From JBHIET01 sp046760785 (GTDB taxonomy: Bacteria; Chloroflexota; Anaerolineae; B4-G1), in assembly GCA_046760785.1 (NCBI GenBank), contig JBHIET010000076.1, positions 1 through 16,318 on the forward strand: a DNA stretch of 16,318 nucleotides, given 5' to 3'. The position numbers and the translations under genes are program-made. How positions within the stretch are numbered: the first letter of the stretch is position 1; every line of letters begins with the position of its first letter. Below, piece after piece: positions 1 through 7,634 of this stretch. A model generated the notes under the pieces. That model saw nothing but the letters and a program-made list of their open reading frames with translations, had not been told where the DNA came from and searched no databases.

Positions 1-186
1 GGGGTCGCCGCGTCTGGCTCGCGTCTTGCCGCCTTTTCACCCTCGCTTCCGACGATTGAGACCCGCTCGCACGCCGTAGGATGGCGCTCACGCCCCGGCA
101 CCGCTCGGCTGAGCTCGCGACGAAGCCTGGGGTGGTCGGAGTTGATGTTTCGCACGATTCGTGCTATTATCTCACCGATGTGGATA
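1..186. other. Left flank without a recognised gene
   Basis: No credible coding region was found here. Apart from the promoter-like site at 142-170 I see nothing recognisable. The end at about 186 coincides with the left end of the decayed insertion sequence. Confidence 0.5.
142..170 (+). promoter_or_regulatory. Promoter-like site with a palindrome in the spacer
   Basis: TTGATG (142-147) and TATTAT (165-170) are separated by 17 bp, a good sigma70-type arrangement. The spacer holds a perfect 13-nt palindrome, GCACGATTCGTGC (152-164), abutting the -10 box, where a repressor would block polymerase. The decayed insertion sequence begins about 17 bp downstream. The promoter may once have served the aldo/keto reductase operon that now starts at 1668, or it may be an orphan. 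The boxes and palindrome are seen directly; the function is inferred. Confidence 0.45.
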
Positions 187-1541
187 CTCGCATTTAGACA
201 AAGTGTGAGACAGCGGGCGACAACCCGTGTCAATCAAGATTCTTAACAATCGAGTTTCGCGCCGATTTCAGGTCGGTTTGGGCTTTCCTTTGCCCTTTTT
301 GACCACTCGCTGGCGCTCAGGTCGGGTGCGAGGCCGTCCCTTGGGCCATCCTGGCGACTTTCCGCCGCAGGCTGCCAGGGCAAGGGGTTATCCTCGACCA
401 GATCGCGGCCCAGGAAGAGCTGCCACTGTGCCAAGCTGACCAGCATCGTCACCCGGTCGCAGCACTCTGAAGCCTGGAAGCGGGGCAGTGTCCAGTGGAG
501 ATACTGCTTACGGAAACGAATGCTGGACTCCACTGGCCAGCGGTATTCGTACCAATGCCACAGGCGCTGGTCTTCTGCCTTCTGGTGTGGAGGTGGCTGG
601 TAACCCAGCAGAAGGGCGCTGACGGTTTCTCCTGCTCCAGGTGGGCTTCGACCAGAATGACACTGAACAATGTGTCGGCATCCTGGCAGGCGCGTTTATC
701 ATCCCAACGTCGCAGCCGCACCTTTCCCCAGCGTGGATGTTCCAGCTCCACCATCGCCTTCGGCTCTCCCCAGGTCTCCGGCTCCTTGAACGCAAAGCGC
801 TCTCCGTGGACACGAGGGCGGCCACGGCCACTATACGCGCCCGGAGCTCCATACAAGACCCGGTCACGTCGCAGGCGCACCAGGGCGCCACACGGCTCAT
901 CCCTCAGCGGGGCCAGAAAGCGGTGGTTGCCGTACTTGGCATCGGCGATGATGAGGTAGCTGTTTGACTTGCTCTATGCCTACATCCGTCTGCTGGCTGA
1001 GTGCCCGCCCGATGGAAACGGGAAGCCCCCAAGCTACCTGGCTCAGGCACCCAGGCCAGCATAGAGTATGGATGACCGACCACGATCGAGCCACCGTCGA
1101 CTGCGGGTGTGGGACTGAAGACGTACTGCCGGTCAGCCAGAGCCCACGCCGCTGGATGAGGCCAGGCTGTGCCATCCGGAGAGAACAGCTGGGGCCCCTT
1201 CGTCGGGATCTGTCGGATGAAGTGCCCTTCTAACCACTCCCAGTCTTGGCCTCCCCTCTCAATGGCAGCGTAACTGCTGTGCCACTGGCGGCGGAAGGTT
1301 GGCAGAAGACTCAACTCGGGAAAGGAGCGGACCGGCTGGCCAAGAAGGAGAGCCTCGATGAGCTCAAATTGGGCGTCACCTGCTTTGGTGAATCCGTGTT
1401 CGTAAGTGGCTTGACGAAACTCGATAAGGTTGTTAAACTGCTCCATGGTGGGAACCTCCGGTATTGGTCTACCTTAAGTTTCCACCATCGGGCGGTTTCG
1501 CGCAAGTCGCGAGCCGCCCTCATTATTTGTCTAAACTCGAG
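187..1541 (-). mobile_element. Decayed insertion sequence of about 1.35 kb
   Basis: The ends are defined by an inverted repeat. The left end at 187-202 reads CTCGCATTTAGACAAA. The right end at 1526-1541, reverse complemented, reads CTCGAGTTTAGACAAA, a 14/16 match with a perfect 10-bp core. The element encloses one broken transposase gene on the minus strand and nothing else. CTCG lies beside both 10-bp cores in the same orientation, but CTCGAG is itself palindromic, so I cannot tell a target duplication from part of the terminal repeat. No other clean target duplication was found. The broken transposase implies the copy cannot move itself. Confidence 0.7.
268..1446 (-). pseudogene. DDE transposase pseudogene (IS701/IS4-like), multiple frameshifts
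   Basis: The gene starts at ATG 1446 (GGAGG 8 nt upstream). The protein can be read only by changing frame: from 1446 to about 1025, a short piece to about 965, about 960 to about 615, then about 610 to about 375. After that a small deletion and frame change leave a basic tail (GKSPGWPKGRPRTRPERQ) ending at the TGA at 268-270. The stitched protein keeps the DDE triad: Asp in SPDGTAW (codon 1174-1176), Asp in IIADAKYGN (941-943) and Glu in WPVESSIRFRKQ (528-530). It resembles a transposase family common in Chloroflexota that I know as NF041680-like. Several independent lesions indicate an old dead copy and not a single sequencing error. Family placement is from memory of conserved motifs. Confidence 0.85.
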
Positions 1542-1568
1542 CTGGTACATATTGCATTTTAGCGGGGC

Positions 1569-1598
1569 TTGTAGTAGCATCACAAGGTCAGGTATAAC
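1569..1598 (+). promoter_or_regulatory. Candidate promoter for the aldo/keto reductase operon
   Basis: TTGTAG (1569-1574) and TATAAC (1593-1598) are separated by 18 bp, about 70 bp upstream of the start at 1668. It lies outside the insertion sequence, so it could drive the operon regardless of the insertion. The match is moderate. Confidence 0.35.
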
Positions 1599-1667
1599 TC
1601 GGTCAAAAGCGACGCCGGTCAAGCTGCCTCAAAAGCACTGAGTACACGCACAGCGAGGGAGAGGGAA

Positions 1668-2525
1668 ATGATCAAGAAACAACCATTTGGCCGCACCGGT
1701 CATTCGAGCACACGCACTATCTTCGGTGCCGCTGCCCTCGGCACGGTCACCCAGGATCGGGCAGATCGCACTATGGAGGTGCTGTTACACTACAGGGTCA
1801 ACCACATTGACACGGCACCCACGTATGGAGATGCGGAGCTGCGCATTGGGCCGTGGATGGATCGTTACCGCCGGCGCTTTTTCCTGGCCACAAAGACGGA
1901 CCAACGCACCTATCAGGAGGCTCGGGATCAGTTTCAGCGCTCGTTGGAGAGGCTGCGCGTGGACCGGGTGGACCTGCTGCAGTTGCACAATCTGGTGGAT
2001 CCGGAAGAATGGGAGGTGGCGGTGAGACCAGGCGGCGCGCTGGAGGCGGCCATCGAGGCCCGTGAACAAGGCTTGGCACGCTTCATCGGTGTGACAGGCC
2101 ACGGCATAACGGCTCCCGCGATGCATAAGCGCAGCCTGGAACGGTTTGATTTCGACTCGGTGCTGCTACCCTACAACTACGCGATGATGCAGAACCCTCG
2201 ATACGCTGCCGATTTCGAAGCCCTGATGACCCTATGCCAGGAGCGCAACGTGGCAGTGCAAACGATCAAGTCCATTGCCCGCGGGCCATGGGGCAGCAAG
2301 ACTCGAACCCGCACCACCTGGTACGAGCCACTGGAGAACCAGGCCGCCGTTGACAAGGCGGTGCACTGGGTGCTGGGTCGGCCAGGCGTTTTCCTGAACA
2401 CGGTGGGAGACGTTCAACTGCTGCCCAGGGTGTTGGAGGCCGCCAGCCGCTTCCAGACAGCGCCACCCGAAGAAGAGATGAAGGAATTAGTGGCCCAACA
2501 GAGAATAGTGCCACTCTTCGAGTAA
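1668..2525 (+). CDS. Aldo/keto reductase
   Basis: This 285-residue cytoplasmic NAD(P)H-dependent oxidoreductase would reduce or oxidise a carbonyl compound; the substrate is unknown. The catalytic tetrad of the AKR barrel is in place: Asp48 (NHIDTAPTYGDAE), Tyr53, Lys76 (LATKTD) and His107 (LLQLHN). The N-terminal FGRTGHSSTRTIFGAAALG matches the usual first strand. Length fits a minimal AKR without the C-terminal ferredoxin domain found in some relatives. The ATG at 1668 follows a purine-rich GAGGGAGAGGG ribosome site at 1655-1665. Only 7 bp separate it from the DUF362/4Fe-4S gene, so the two are very probably co-transcribed and may share an electron route, which is inference. Confidence 0.93.
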   Translation: MIKKQPFGRTGHSSTRTIFGAAALGTVTQDRADRTMEVLLHYRVNHIDTAPTYGDAELRIGPWMDRYRRRFFLATKTDQRTYQEARDQFQRSLERLRVDRVDLLQLHNLVDPEEWEVAVRPGGALEAAIEAREQGLARFIGVTGHGITAPAMHKRSLERFDFDSVLLPYNYAMMQNPRYAADFEALMTLCQERNVAVQTIKSIARGPWGSKTRTRTTWYEPLENQAAVDKAVHWVLGRPGVFLNTVGDVQLLPRVLEAASRFQTAPPEEEMKELVAQQRIVPLFE

Positions 2526-2532
2526 ACAAAGT

Positions 2533-3651
2533 ATGTCCGTCGTTTCCATCGCAGCCTGTGAGACGTATGAACCCGACGCAGTCCGCCAGGCGGTGACTGG
2601 AGTGCTTGCCCCACTGGGCGGCATCGGTCGGTTCGTCCGTCCGGGGATGCAGGTGCTACTCAAGCCCAACCTGCTGGCCGCCGCCGACCTGGAGCGAGCG
2701 ATCACGACCCACCCGGCGGTAGTTCAGGCGGTGGCCGAACTGGTACAGGAGGCCGGGGGGACCGTCCTCATCGGCGATTCCCCCGGCGGCTCCGTGAAGG
2801 ACGTCTCCCAGGTCTGGCGCAGGAGCGGGATGACGGAGGTGGCGGCGCGCACCGGCTCGCGCCTGGTTCCCTTCGATGGCGTAACCTGGAAGCGGCTGAA
2901 TGGCAACGATTACTTCATCGCCCATCCCGTCCTCGAGGCCGACCTGGTGATCAACCTGCCCAAGCTGAAGACCCACATCCTAACTCTTTTCACTGGCGCG
3001 GTGAAGAACCTCTTCGGCACCATCCCCGGCACGCGCAAACGAGAAGTTCACTATCGCGCTCCGGGCATACAGGACTTCAGCCGGGCGCTGGCGGATGTAC
3101 TGGAATTGGTCCGACCAGGATTGACGATCATGGACGGCGTGCTCGGTCAGGAGGGGAATGGGCCAGGGATGGGAGGCACGCCCCGCCGGTACGATTGTCT
3201 GGCCGCTTCGGCGGACCCGGTGGCGCTGGACGCGGTGATGGCGCAGGCGCTGGGCTACAGGCCCGGCGAGGTTCTTCACCTGGCCCAGGCAGATACCCGG
3301 GGGCTGGGGGTATCCAACCCCGACGCGGTGCGGATCGAGGGAAACAGGCAGGCGCTGGACTTCGGAGCAGTGTCCCTGCCGAAGGCCCGCTGGTACTTCC
3401 GCGCCCCCTCGTGGATCAGTGCGCCGCTGCGTGTGGCGATACGGGTCCGTCCCCGGCTGACGGTATCCGAATGCGCTGGCTGCGGCCGCTGCGTCGAGGC
3501 CTGCCCGCAAGACGCCATCACCCCTGGGCAACCCCCGGACTTCGACCTGGATCGCTGCATCGGCTGCTTCTGCTGTGCCGAAGTCTGCCCGCAGGGGGCC
3601 ATCACACTGCACCGCAGCCTGATCGCCCGGCTGGTCGGCGTGGGCGGCTGA
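2533..3651 (+). CDS. DUF362 domain protein with two 4Fe-4S clusters
   Basis: The 372-residue protein has an N-terminal DUF362 domain (about residues 1-300, with the typical LLKPNLL, IGDSPGG and INLPKLKTH stretches). A ferredoxin-like tail carries two complete CxxCxxCxxxCP motifs: Cys314/317/320/324 and Cys342/345/348/352. Cys347 is an additional cysteine inside the second motif. DUF362 proteins are iron-sulfur proteins of poorly defined role, often next to reductases. It starts 7 bp after the aldo/keto reductase stop with no strong Shine-Dalgarno, which suggests translation coupled to that gene. There is no signal peptide or membrane segment, so it is presumably cytoplasmic. It could pass electrons to or from the neighbouring reductase; this is not shown by the sequence. 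Confidence 0.92.
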   Translation: MSVVSIAACETYEPDAVRQAVTGVLAPLGGIGRFVRPGMQVLLKPNLLAAADLERAITTHPAVVQAVAELVQEAGGTVLIGDSPGGSVKDVSQVWRRSGMTEVAARTGSRLVPFDGVTWKRLNGNDYFIAHPVLEADLVINLPKLKTHILTLFTGAVKNLFGTIPGTRKREVHYRAPGIQDFSRALADVLELVRPGLTIMDGVLGQEGNGPGMGGTPRRYDCLAASADPVALDAVMAQALGYRPGEVLHLAQADTRGLGVSNPDAVRIEGNRQALDFGAVSLPKARWYFRAPSWISAPLRVAIRVRPRLTVSECAGCGRCVEACPQDAITPGQPPDFDLDRCIGCFCCAEVCPQGAITLHRSLIARLVGVGG

Positions 3652-3662
3652 GGTAGGAACAG

Positions 3663-3872
3663 ATGGAAGGGAGAGATATGCCAGGAGAGTTTCTCGGTCT
3701 GACGATGGACCAACTTCTGATGCTGGGTGGTCTCGGCGTGGTACTCCTCGTGATACTATTTATGCTCAGTCGTGTGCTCAAGCTGACCAAATCTCTCCTC
3801 AAACTGGGCTGCCTGGGCATCCTCGTCCTGCTCGTTGCTGCTTTCATCGCGTTGCGGGCACTGGGAGGCTGA
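3663..3872 (+). CDS. Small two-helix membrane protein
   Basis: I do not recognise this 69-residue protein. It has two strongly hydrophobic segments (about residues 17-36 and 46-66) joined by a basic loop (SRVLKLTKSLLK), a hairpin topology with the loop probably cytoplasmic. It starts 11 bp after the DUF362 gene and is likely its operon partner, perhaps a membrane anchor. Two starts are possible: ATG 3663 (AGGA at 3655-3658) or ATG 3678 (GGAAGGGAG at 3666-3674). The second has the better ribosome site and would give 64 residues. It ends 35 bp from the convergent LiaF-like gene. Confidence 0.7.
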   Translation: MEGRDMPGEFLGLTMDQLLMLGGLGVVLLVILFMLSRVLKLTKSLLKLGCLGILVLLVAAFIALRALGG

Positions 3873-3907
3873 GCCGCTTTTTTCGGGCGAGCCACCGGAA
3901 AACCAAA

Positions 3908-4894
3908 TCACCTCTCAACGATGCTGATAGAGCCAGACCCCTGATCTATCCTCAGCACGACAGTGTGCGTAGCCATGTCGTAGTCATCCGTCTCCCATAT
4001 ACCATCGCCGTCGCGCTCGCCTTCCACCAACTGAAACCGCTCGTCAGGGCGGAAGGAACCGCTGCCCGAATCGAGCACCACGCGCGCGCCCACACCTTCG
4101 GGAAGGACGATGGTGATGCTCCCGGAACCGCCGTCAATGCGGGCCTCGAAGGTGCTTGCGGCTGGCAGGGTCAGGTCAATGGCCCCGGAACCTCCGTCGA
4201 GAAAGAGATCGTCAATCTGCAAACCGGTGAGATCAAAGTCGCAATGGCCCGAGCCAGCGTCAAGTGCAAGATTAAGGGGCACCTGGGGGCTGAGTTTCAC
4301 GTCCCAACGATCCCCTGCCCGATCTCCAAAGTCAACCGGCCCGAACCAGGGGCCGGAGAAGTGGCTGTCCAACTCCACATTGGCCCGGCTGCCACGCACG
4401 TCCACATCGAAGGTGAGCTGGCCGCGATAGGCGATGTCGCCCTCGATGAGGTTGGCAGACGAATCAGGCAGCGCGCTCAGGTAGGCGGGCGCACTGGTCC
4501 AGTCAATGATGACCGAGCTACTCTCCACGCTCCCCAGCGGATGTTCGATGTGCTCGGTGTGCCATTCGACCGGCTGGCTCAACTCGACCAGCGCCGGGAC
4601 GTTTTGCGCGAAGAGGGCGACCGTCACCGCACAGCCGAACAGCAGCAGGATCAGCAACCCGCTGACGAGGGCCCCGAGCATTGAGCGGTGGCCGATCAAC
4701 ACGTCAATACCGAGCGCGACCAGCAGCAGCGGCCAGAGCCGCCACAGCACGTTCCACGACTGCCAGGGCAGATAGCCCAGGTTCGAGAGCAATAAAATGA
4801 TGCCAGTGCCAACGAGCACCAGCGGCCAGAAGAAAGAGGGCGGGCTTCGTCGTGGCCTGCGGACACTTTCGATTGGTTCTTGAATATCTGACAT
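3908..4894 (-). CDS. LiaI/LiaF-like membrane protein with repeated GSG beta domain
   Basis: The 328-residue protein has a short polar N-terminus, three hydrophobic segments (about 21-41, 51-68, 73-96) and a long soluble part. The membrane part resembles the LiaI/LiaF-like TM domain; the rest resembles the beta-rich DUF4097/toast-rack domains of envelope-stress proteins. A D-x-GSG motif recurs at residues 212, 233, 254, 275 and 317, an exact 21-residue spacing with one degenerate turn near 296, suggesting a regular beta solenoid. I chose ATG 4894 over the upstream in-frame ATG at 4954 because AGGAGGT (4901-4907) sits 6 nt before it. It is divergent from the GH3-like gene. A role in envelope-stress sensing or signalling is inferred from the family. 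Confidence 0.85.
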   Translation of the reverse strand: MSDIQEPIESVRRPRRSPPSFFWPLVLVGTGIILLLSNLGYLPWQSWNVLWRLWPLLLVALGIDVLIGHRSMLGALVSGLLILLLFGCAVTVALFAQNVPALVELSQPVEWHTEHIEHPLGSVESSSVIIDWTSAPAYLSALPDSSANLIEGDIAYRGQLTFDVDVRGSRANVELDSHFSGPWFGPVDFGDRAGDRWDVKLSPQVPLNLALDAGSGHCDFDLTGLQIDDLFLDGGSGAIDLTLPAASTFEARIDGGSGSITIVLPEGVGARVVLDSGSGSFRPDERFQLVEGERDGDGIWETDDYDMATHTVVLRIDQGSGSISIVER

Positions 4895-4968
4895 TGTCAC
4901 ACCTCCTGACTGTCGCTGGCTGTCTGCACCCTGTATACGCGAACAGCCGGGCAAAGTTGCAGCTTCGC

Positions 4969-4997
4969 TTGCCCTTAGTGGTGCGATGTGGTAGACT
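4969..4997 (+). promoter_or_regulatory. Candidate promoter for the GH3-like gene
   Basis: TTGCCC (4969-4974), 17 bp, TAGACT (4992-4997) lie 28 bp upstream of the GTG start in the 131-bp divergent intergenic region. Each box matches consensus at four of six positions, so this is tentative. Confidence 0.3.
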
Positions 4998-5025
4998 TTA
5001 ACGCATCATCTCAGGAGGCAAGATA

Positions 5026-6201
5026 GTGACCCTTAAAGACCCCCAGGCGGTGGCCGGGATGATCGAAGGTCTTTTAAAGCCCTGGTACGACGCGGTAGAC
5101 AATCCGGCGAAGGCTCAAGAGGAGGTGCTGCACCGTCTGCTGAAAGGCTACGCCCAGACGGAGTACGGCGCGCAGCACGGCGCATCTCAGATCGAAACCA
5201 TCGAGGACTACCGGAGCGCCTTCCCGGTCGGCACCTACGATGAACATTACAAGCCACTCATTGAGCGCGTGATGGAGGGCGAGGTGAGCCTGCTACTCAA
5301 CGAGGAGCCGGTGGGTTGGGCCATCACCCGGGGCACGACCAAGGGCGAGTCCAAGTTCATCCCCATGACGCCCACTGACCTGATGATGCGCATCAGTGCC
5401 GGGCGGGCGATGATGAACTACGTGGTCAGCAGCGGACGGCACGATCTGTTTGAGGGGGTCAACCTGAACCTGAATTTCCCCTCGGTGGTGGGGACGGTGC
5501 AGGTGGGGGAGCGGGAGGTGGAATACGGCTACAGTTCCGGCATCTACGTGAAGCACGTCTCGGCCTTCACGCCCATCCGCTCCGTGCCCGCGCAAGAGGA
5601 AATTGACGCGCTGGGCGGGGGCAAGACCATCCGCGATTGGGAAGCGCGCTTCGAACTGGCTTACGAAGAATGCAAGGACGAGAACGTCACGCTGGTAGGC
5701 GGTGTGGCTCCAACCGCCCTACGTTTCGCCCGCTACCTCAAGCGGGCGCATCGGGTCTATCCCAAGGACTTATGGAAGACGCAGGTTGTGACGCTGGGCA
5801 GCGTGCCGGGTATCAACACGCGCTACGAACCGGCCCTCACCGCGCTCTATGGCCGGATCGCCATCCGCGAAATCTACGGCGCGACCGAGGGCATGTTCGG
5901 CCAGCAGCGGGACGAAAAGCGAGCCTGGGTGCCCAACTATGATCTGTTCTTCTTTGAGGTACAGACCCGCCCTTCGACCGTGCTCAGGGCAAGCTCGGGC
6001 ATCAAGATGCTGCACGAGATGCGGCCCGGCGAGATGGGCAGCCTGATCGTCTCGACGCCCATCCTGCCCCGCTACAAGATCGGCGACCTGATTCTCGCCT
6101 TCCGCCCGCCCTACTTCCGCTGCATTGGCCGCGACCGGTGGTGGACACCCCTGCGTTACGGATGGGACGAGTTTATGACGCTCAACCTGGGACGGTTGTA
6201 G
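5026..6201 (+). CDS. GH3-family acyl-adenylating enzyme
   Basis: This 391-residue member of the GH3 branch of the ANL adenylating superfamily would activate a carboxylate with ATP and probably transfer the acyl group to an amine or thiol. The three nucleotide-binding motifs are visible: TRGTTKGESKFIP at about 101-113, YGATEG at 284-289 and YKIGD at 350-354. Plant GH3 amido synthetases are about 600 residues; this one keeps the N-terminal catalytic part and ends soon after motif 3, so the mobile C-terminal domain is missing or minimal. The start is GTG 5026 with AGGAGG at 5013-5018. Residues 315-323 are encoded by an inserted palindromic repeat. Substrate and acceptor are unknown. Confidence 0.85.
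   Translation: MTLKDPQAVAGMIEGLLKPWYDAVDNPAKAQEEVLHRLLKGYAQTEYGAQHGASQIETIEDYRSAFPVGTYDEHYKPLIERVMEGEVSLLLNEEPVGWAITRGTTKGESKFIPMTPTDLMMRISAGRAMMNYVVSSGRHDLFEGVNLNLNFPSVVGTVQVGEREVEYGYSSGIYVKHVSAFTPIRSVPAQEEIDALGGGKTIRDWEARFELAYEECKDENVTLVGGVAPTALRFARYLKRAHRVYPKDLWKTQVVTLGSVPGINTRYEPALTALYGRIAIREIYGATEGMFGQQRDEKRAWVPNYDLFFFEVQTRPSTVLRASSGIKMLHEMRPGEMGSLIVSTPILPRYKIGDLILAFRPPYFRCIGRDRWWTPLRYGWDEFMTLNLGRL
5969..5994 (+). repeat. Short palindromic repeat, copy 1, in frame in the GH3-like gene
   Basis: The sequence is GCCCTTCGAC-CGT-GCTCAGGGCA-A-GC. GCCCT at 5969-5973 pairs with AGGGC at 5986-5990. It shares 10 + 10 + 2 conserved bases with the copy at 7846-7871 and adds RPSTVLRAS to the protein without breaking the frame. 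Confidence 0.75.
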
Positions 6202-6243
6202 AAGACTTCGGAGATTTCTGAAACCCCTGAAGTCCGGTAGCAA

Positions 6244-6687
6244 TCAGCGGCTCCGGAGAAAGCCGCGCAGCAACACGCCCAGGCCGATGGCGATCAGCAC
6301 CAGCGGCCCAATCACCTCCCAGCCGAACAGATTCCCCAACCCGATGCCCAGCAGGATGGCGGCTAAAACGAGGGTGCCCCCCACCGCGCGCCGATAGGCC
6401 GGCACGAGCACGCGGATAGCCACCTCCAAAAGCACGATCAGCCCGGCCCCAACGAAGACGAGCCCCCAGACATCCAGCCACGCGACGTTGGCCAGAAGCC
6501 CCATGTTTCCCGCGAGGAGTGCCACCCCAGCCCAGATGAGGATCGCGGCCCACACGACGGCGCTAAGAGGATCGCGACGCCACTTCTCGTCCCACGTTTT
6601 TTCTTCTTTCTCGTGTTCTTTCTCCGCCTTTTCCTCTTCCTTTTCCTCTTCCTTCTCGTACTTCTCGCCGTAATGCCGTTCGGACAT
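6244..6687 (-). CDS. Four-helix membrane protein with a highly charged N-terminus
   Basis: The 147-residue protein begins with a Glu/Lys-rich segment (residues 7-34, almost all E and K), followed by four hydrophobic stretches (about 40-60, 71-95, 102-120, 123-141). The membrane part resembles LiaI/LiaF-like or DUF5668-type TM domains, the same type as in the 3908-4894 protein, but it lacks the extracytoplasmic repeats. I chose ATG 6687 over ATG 6708 because AAGGGAGGAA (6691-6700) stands just upstream. A TATAAT promoter lies about 50 bp upstream. The charged segment could be a cytoplasmic coiled coil or disordered tail. No function is assigned beyond membrane association. Confidence 0.8.
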   Translation of the reverse strand: MSERHYGEKYEKEEEKEEEKAEKEHEKEEKTWDEKWRRDPLSAVVWAAILIWAGVALLAGNMGLLANVAWLDVWGLVFVGAGLIVLLEVAIRVLVPAYRRAVGGTLVLAAILLGIGLGNLFGWEVIGPLVLIAIGLGVLLRGFLRSR

Positions 6688-6734
6688 GGTTTCCTCCCTT
6701 CGCTTCACTCAGTGGCATGCCGGTACGCTCCGAT

Positions 6735-6764
6735 ATTATAGCACACATTTGGGGGATACGGGAA
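6735..6764 (-). promoter_or_regulatory. Promoter for the four-helix membrane protein
   Basis: On the minus strand, TTCCCG (6759-6764), 18 bp, then a perfect TATAAT (6735-6740). The start codon is about 48 bp downstream at 6687. The -10 is perfect and the -35 weak. Confidence 0.55.
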
Positions 6765-6765
6765 G

Positions 6766-6786
6766 CGTGAGACGTGATGCGTGATC
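6766..6786 (+). repeat. Three-unit heptamer repeat (CGTGNNN)
   Basis: Three consecutive 7-bp units, CGTGAGA CGTGATG CGTGATC, lie in the 182-bp intergenic region (6688-6869). It has the same CGTG core and period as the arrays around 12493-12888. The rest of this intergenic stretch shows no gene. Confidence 0.6.
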
Positions 6787-6869
6787 GGACGCTGGCTACC
6801 CCTGCTCCAGGCGACTGATCATCATCCTACAACTCGACGTTGACCTGACGCAGGGATGTAATTCGACAT

Positions 6870-7634
6870 CTAATACGCCAGCTTGTCCAGCGCCAGCAGC
6901 ACGCCAGTGCACCCGGCCAGCACAGCCGCCAACCAGAGGTCAGCGCGGCGTAGCGGCAACGGCACCGACTGCCCGTTATTGGGATCGAAGGCCCGCACAG
7001 TGACTGCGTTGACCACTTCATCTCCATAGCGCAGCGTGTTGGCGATGGTCGTGACCAGGAACAACCACAGCGCCGGCCAGGGTCGCCGCATCCCGCCCCG
7101 CAGCCAGATGGTCTGCAGCGTCACGGCCGCCATCTCCCGTAGCGTCCCGAGCAGGTTCATCGCCAGGGCCGTGGCGAACCCCAACCCCCGTAGCCCCAGG
7201 CGGTTGAATATCGCCACGATGTCGGAGAGCGAGAGGGAGGCCAGCCCCAGGCCAAACGCCAGCGTCAGTGCGAGGGCCCGCCCGGCCATCTCCAGGCCCG
7301 TCGCCAGCCCCTCCTGCGAAAGGCGAAACGGCCCCAGCGCCAGGTCAGGCTCGCCGATCAGAAACGGCCCCAACACCACCGCCGTCAGGACGAAGGCCCA
7401 GAATCGGGGGCGGCGAAGCAACCGCAGCCCCTCCCGGCTCCAGGTCAAGCCGAAGGCCAATTCCAGCAGCGCCAGACCCGTCAGCCACTTCCCTTCGACC
7501 AGAGTGGCCATCAGTGCGGCCCAGCCGGTGAACAGCAGGTAGCCCCACGGGCTCAGCGACCCACCTCGCTCCCGGCAGAGTTGGGTTGTCCTCGCCGGCG
7601 CGCCACCGCACTGCCCAATTTCCACGCTCCCCAT
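6870..7634 (-). CDS. ecfT: ECF transporter transmembrane (T) component
   Basis: This 254-residue membrane protein of the EcfT/CbiQ type couples the ATPase to the substrate-binding S component. Hydrophobic segments lie at about 31-46, 50-64, 78-93, 118-136, 152-165, 187-201 and 232-249. The two coupling-helix motifs expected before the C-terminal part are visible as LRGG (178-181) and VRAFDP (213-218). The ATG at 7634 has GGGAGG 9 nt upstream but creates an 82-bp overlap with the S gene, and the first 25 or so residues do not look like a typical EcfT start. A later non-ATG start is possible. It is the last gene of the padR-ATPase-S-T operon. Confidence 0.85.
   Translation of the reverse strand: MGSVEIGQCGGAPARTTQLCRERGGSLSPWGYLLFTGWAALMATLVEGKWLTGLALLELAFGLTWSREGLRLLRRPRFWAFVLTAVVLGPFLIGEPDLALGPFRLSQEGLATGLEMAGRALALTLAFGLGLASLSLSDIVAIFNRLGLRGLGFATALAMNLLGTLREMAAVTLQTIWLRGGMRRPWPALWLFLVTTIANTLRYGDEVVNAVTVRAFDPNNGQSVPLPLRRADLWLAAVLAGCTGVLLALDKLAY

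Noticed and set aside
3873..3907. Possible terminator between the convergent small membrane gene and the LiaF-like gene
   Set aside because: There is a T6 run and some complementarity around it, but no clean GC stem followed by a T tract on either strand.
4932..4937. Minus-strand -10 box (TATACA) for the LiaF-like gene
   Set aside because: No acceptable -35 box is seen at 16-19 bp, so a promoter call is not supported.
6709..6869. Terminator or riboswitch after the ECF operon
   Set aside because: Only short, weak complementarities (such as CTGG...CCAG) were found, with no T tract and no recognisable aptamer.
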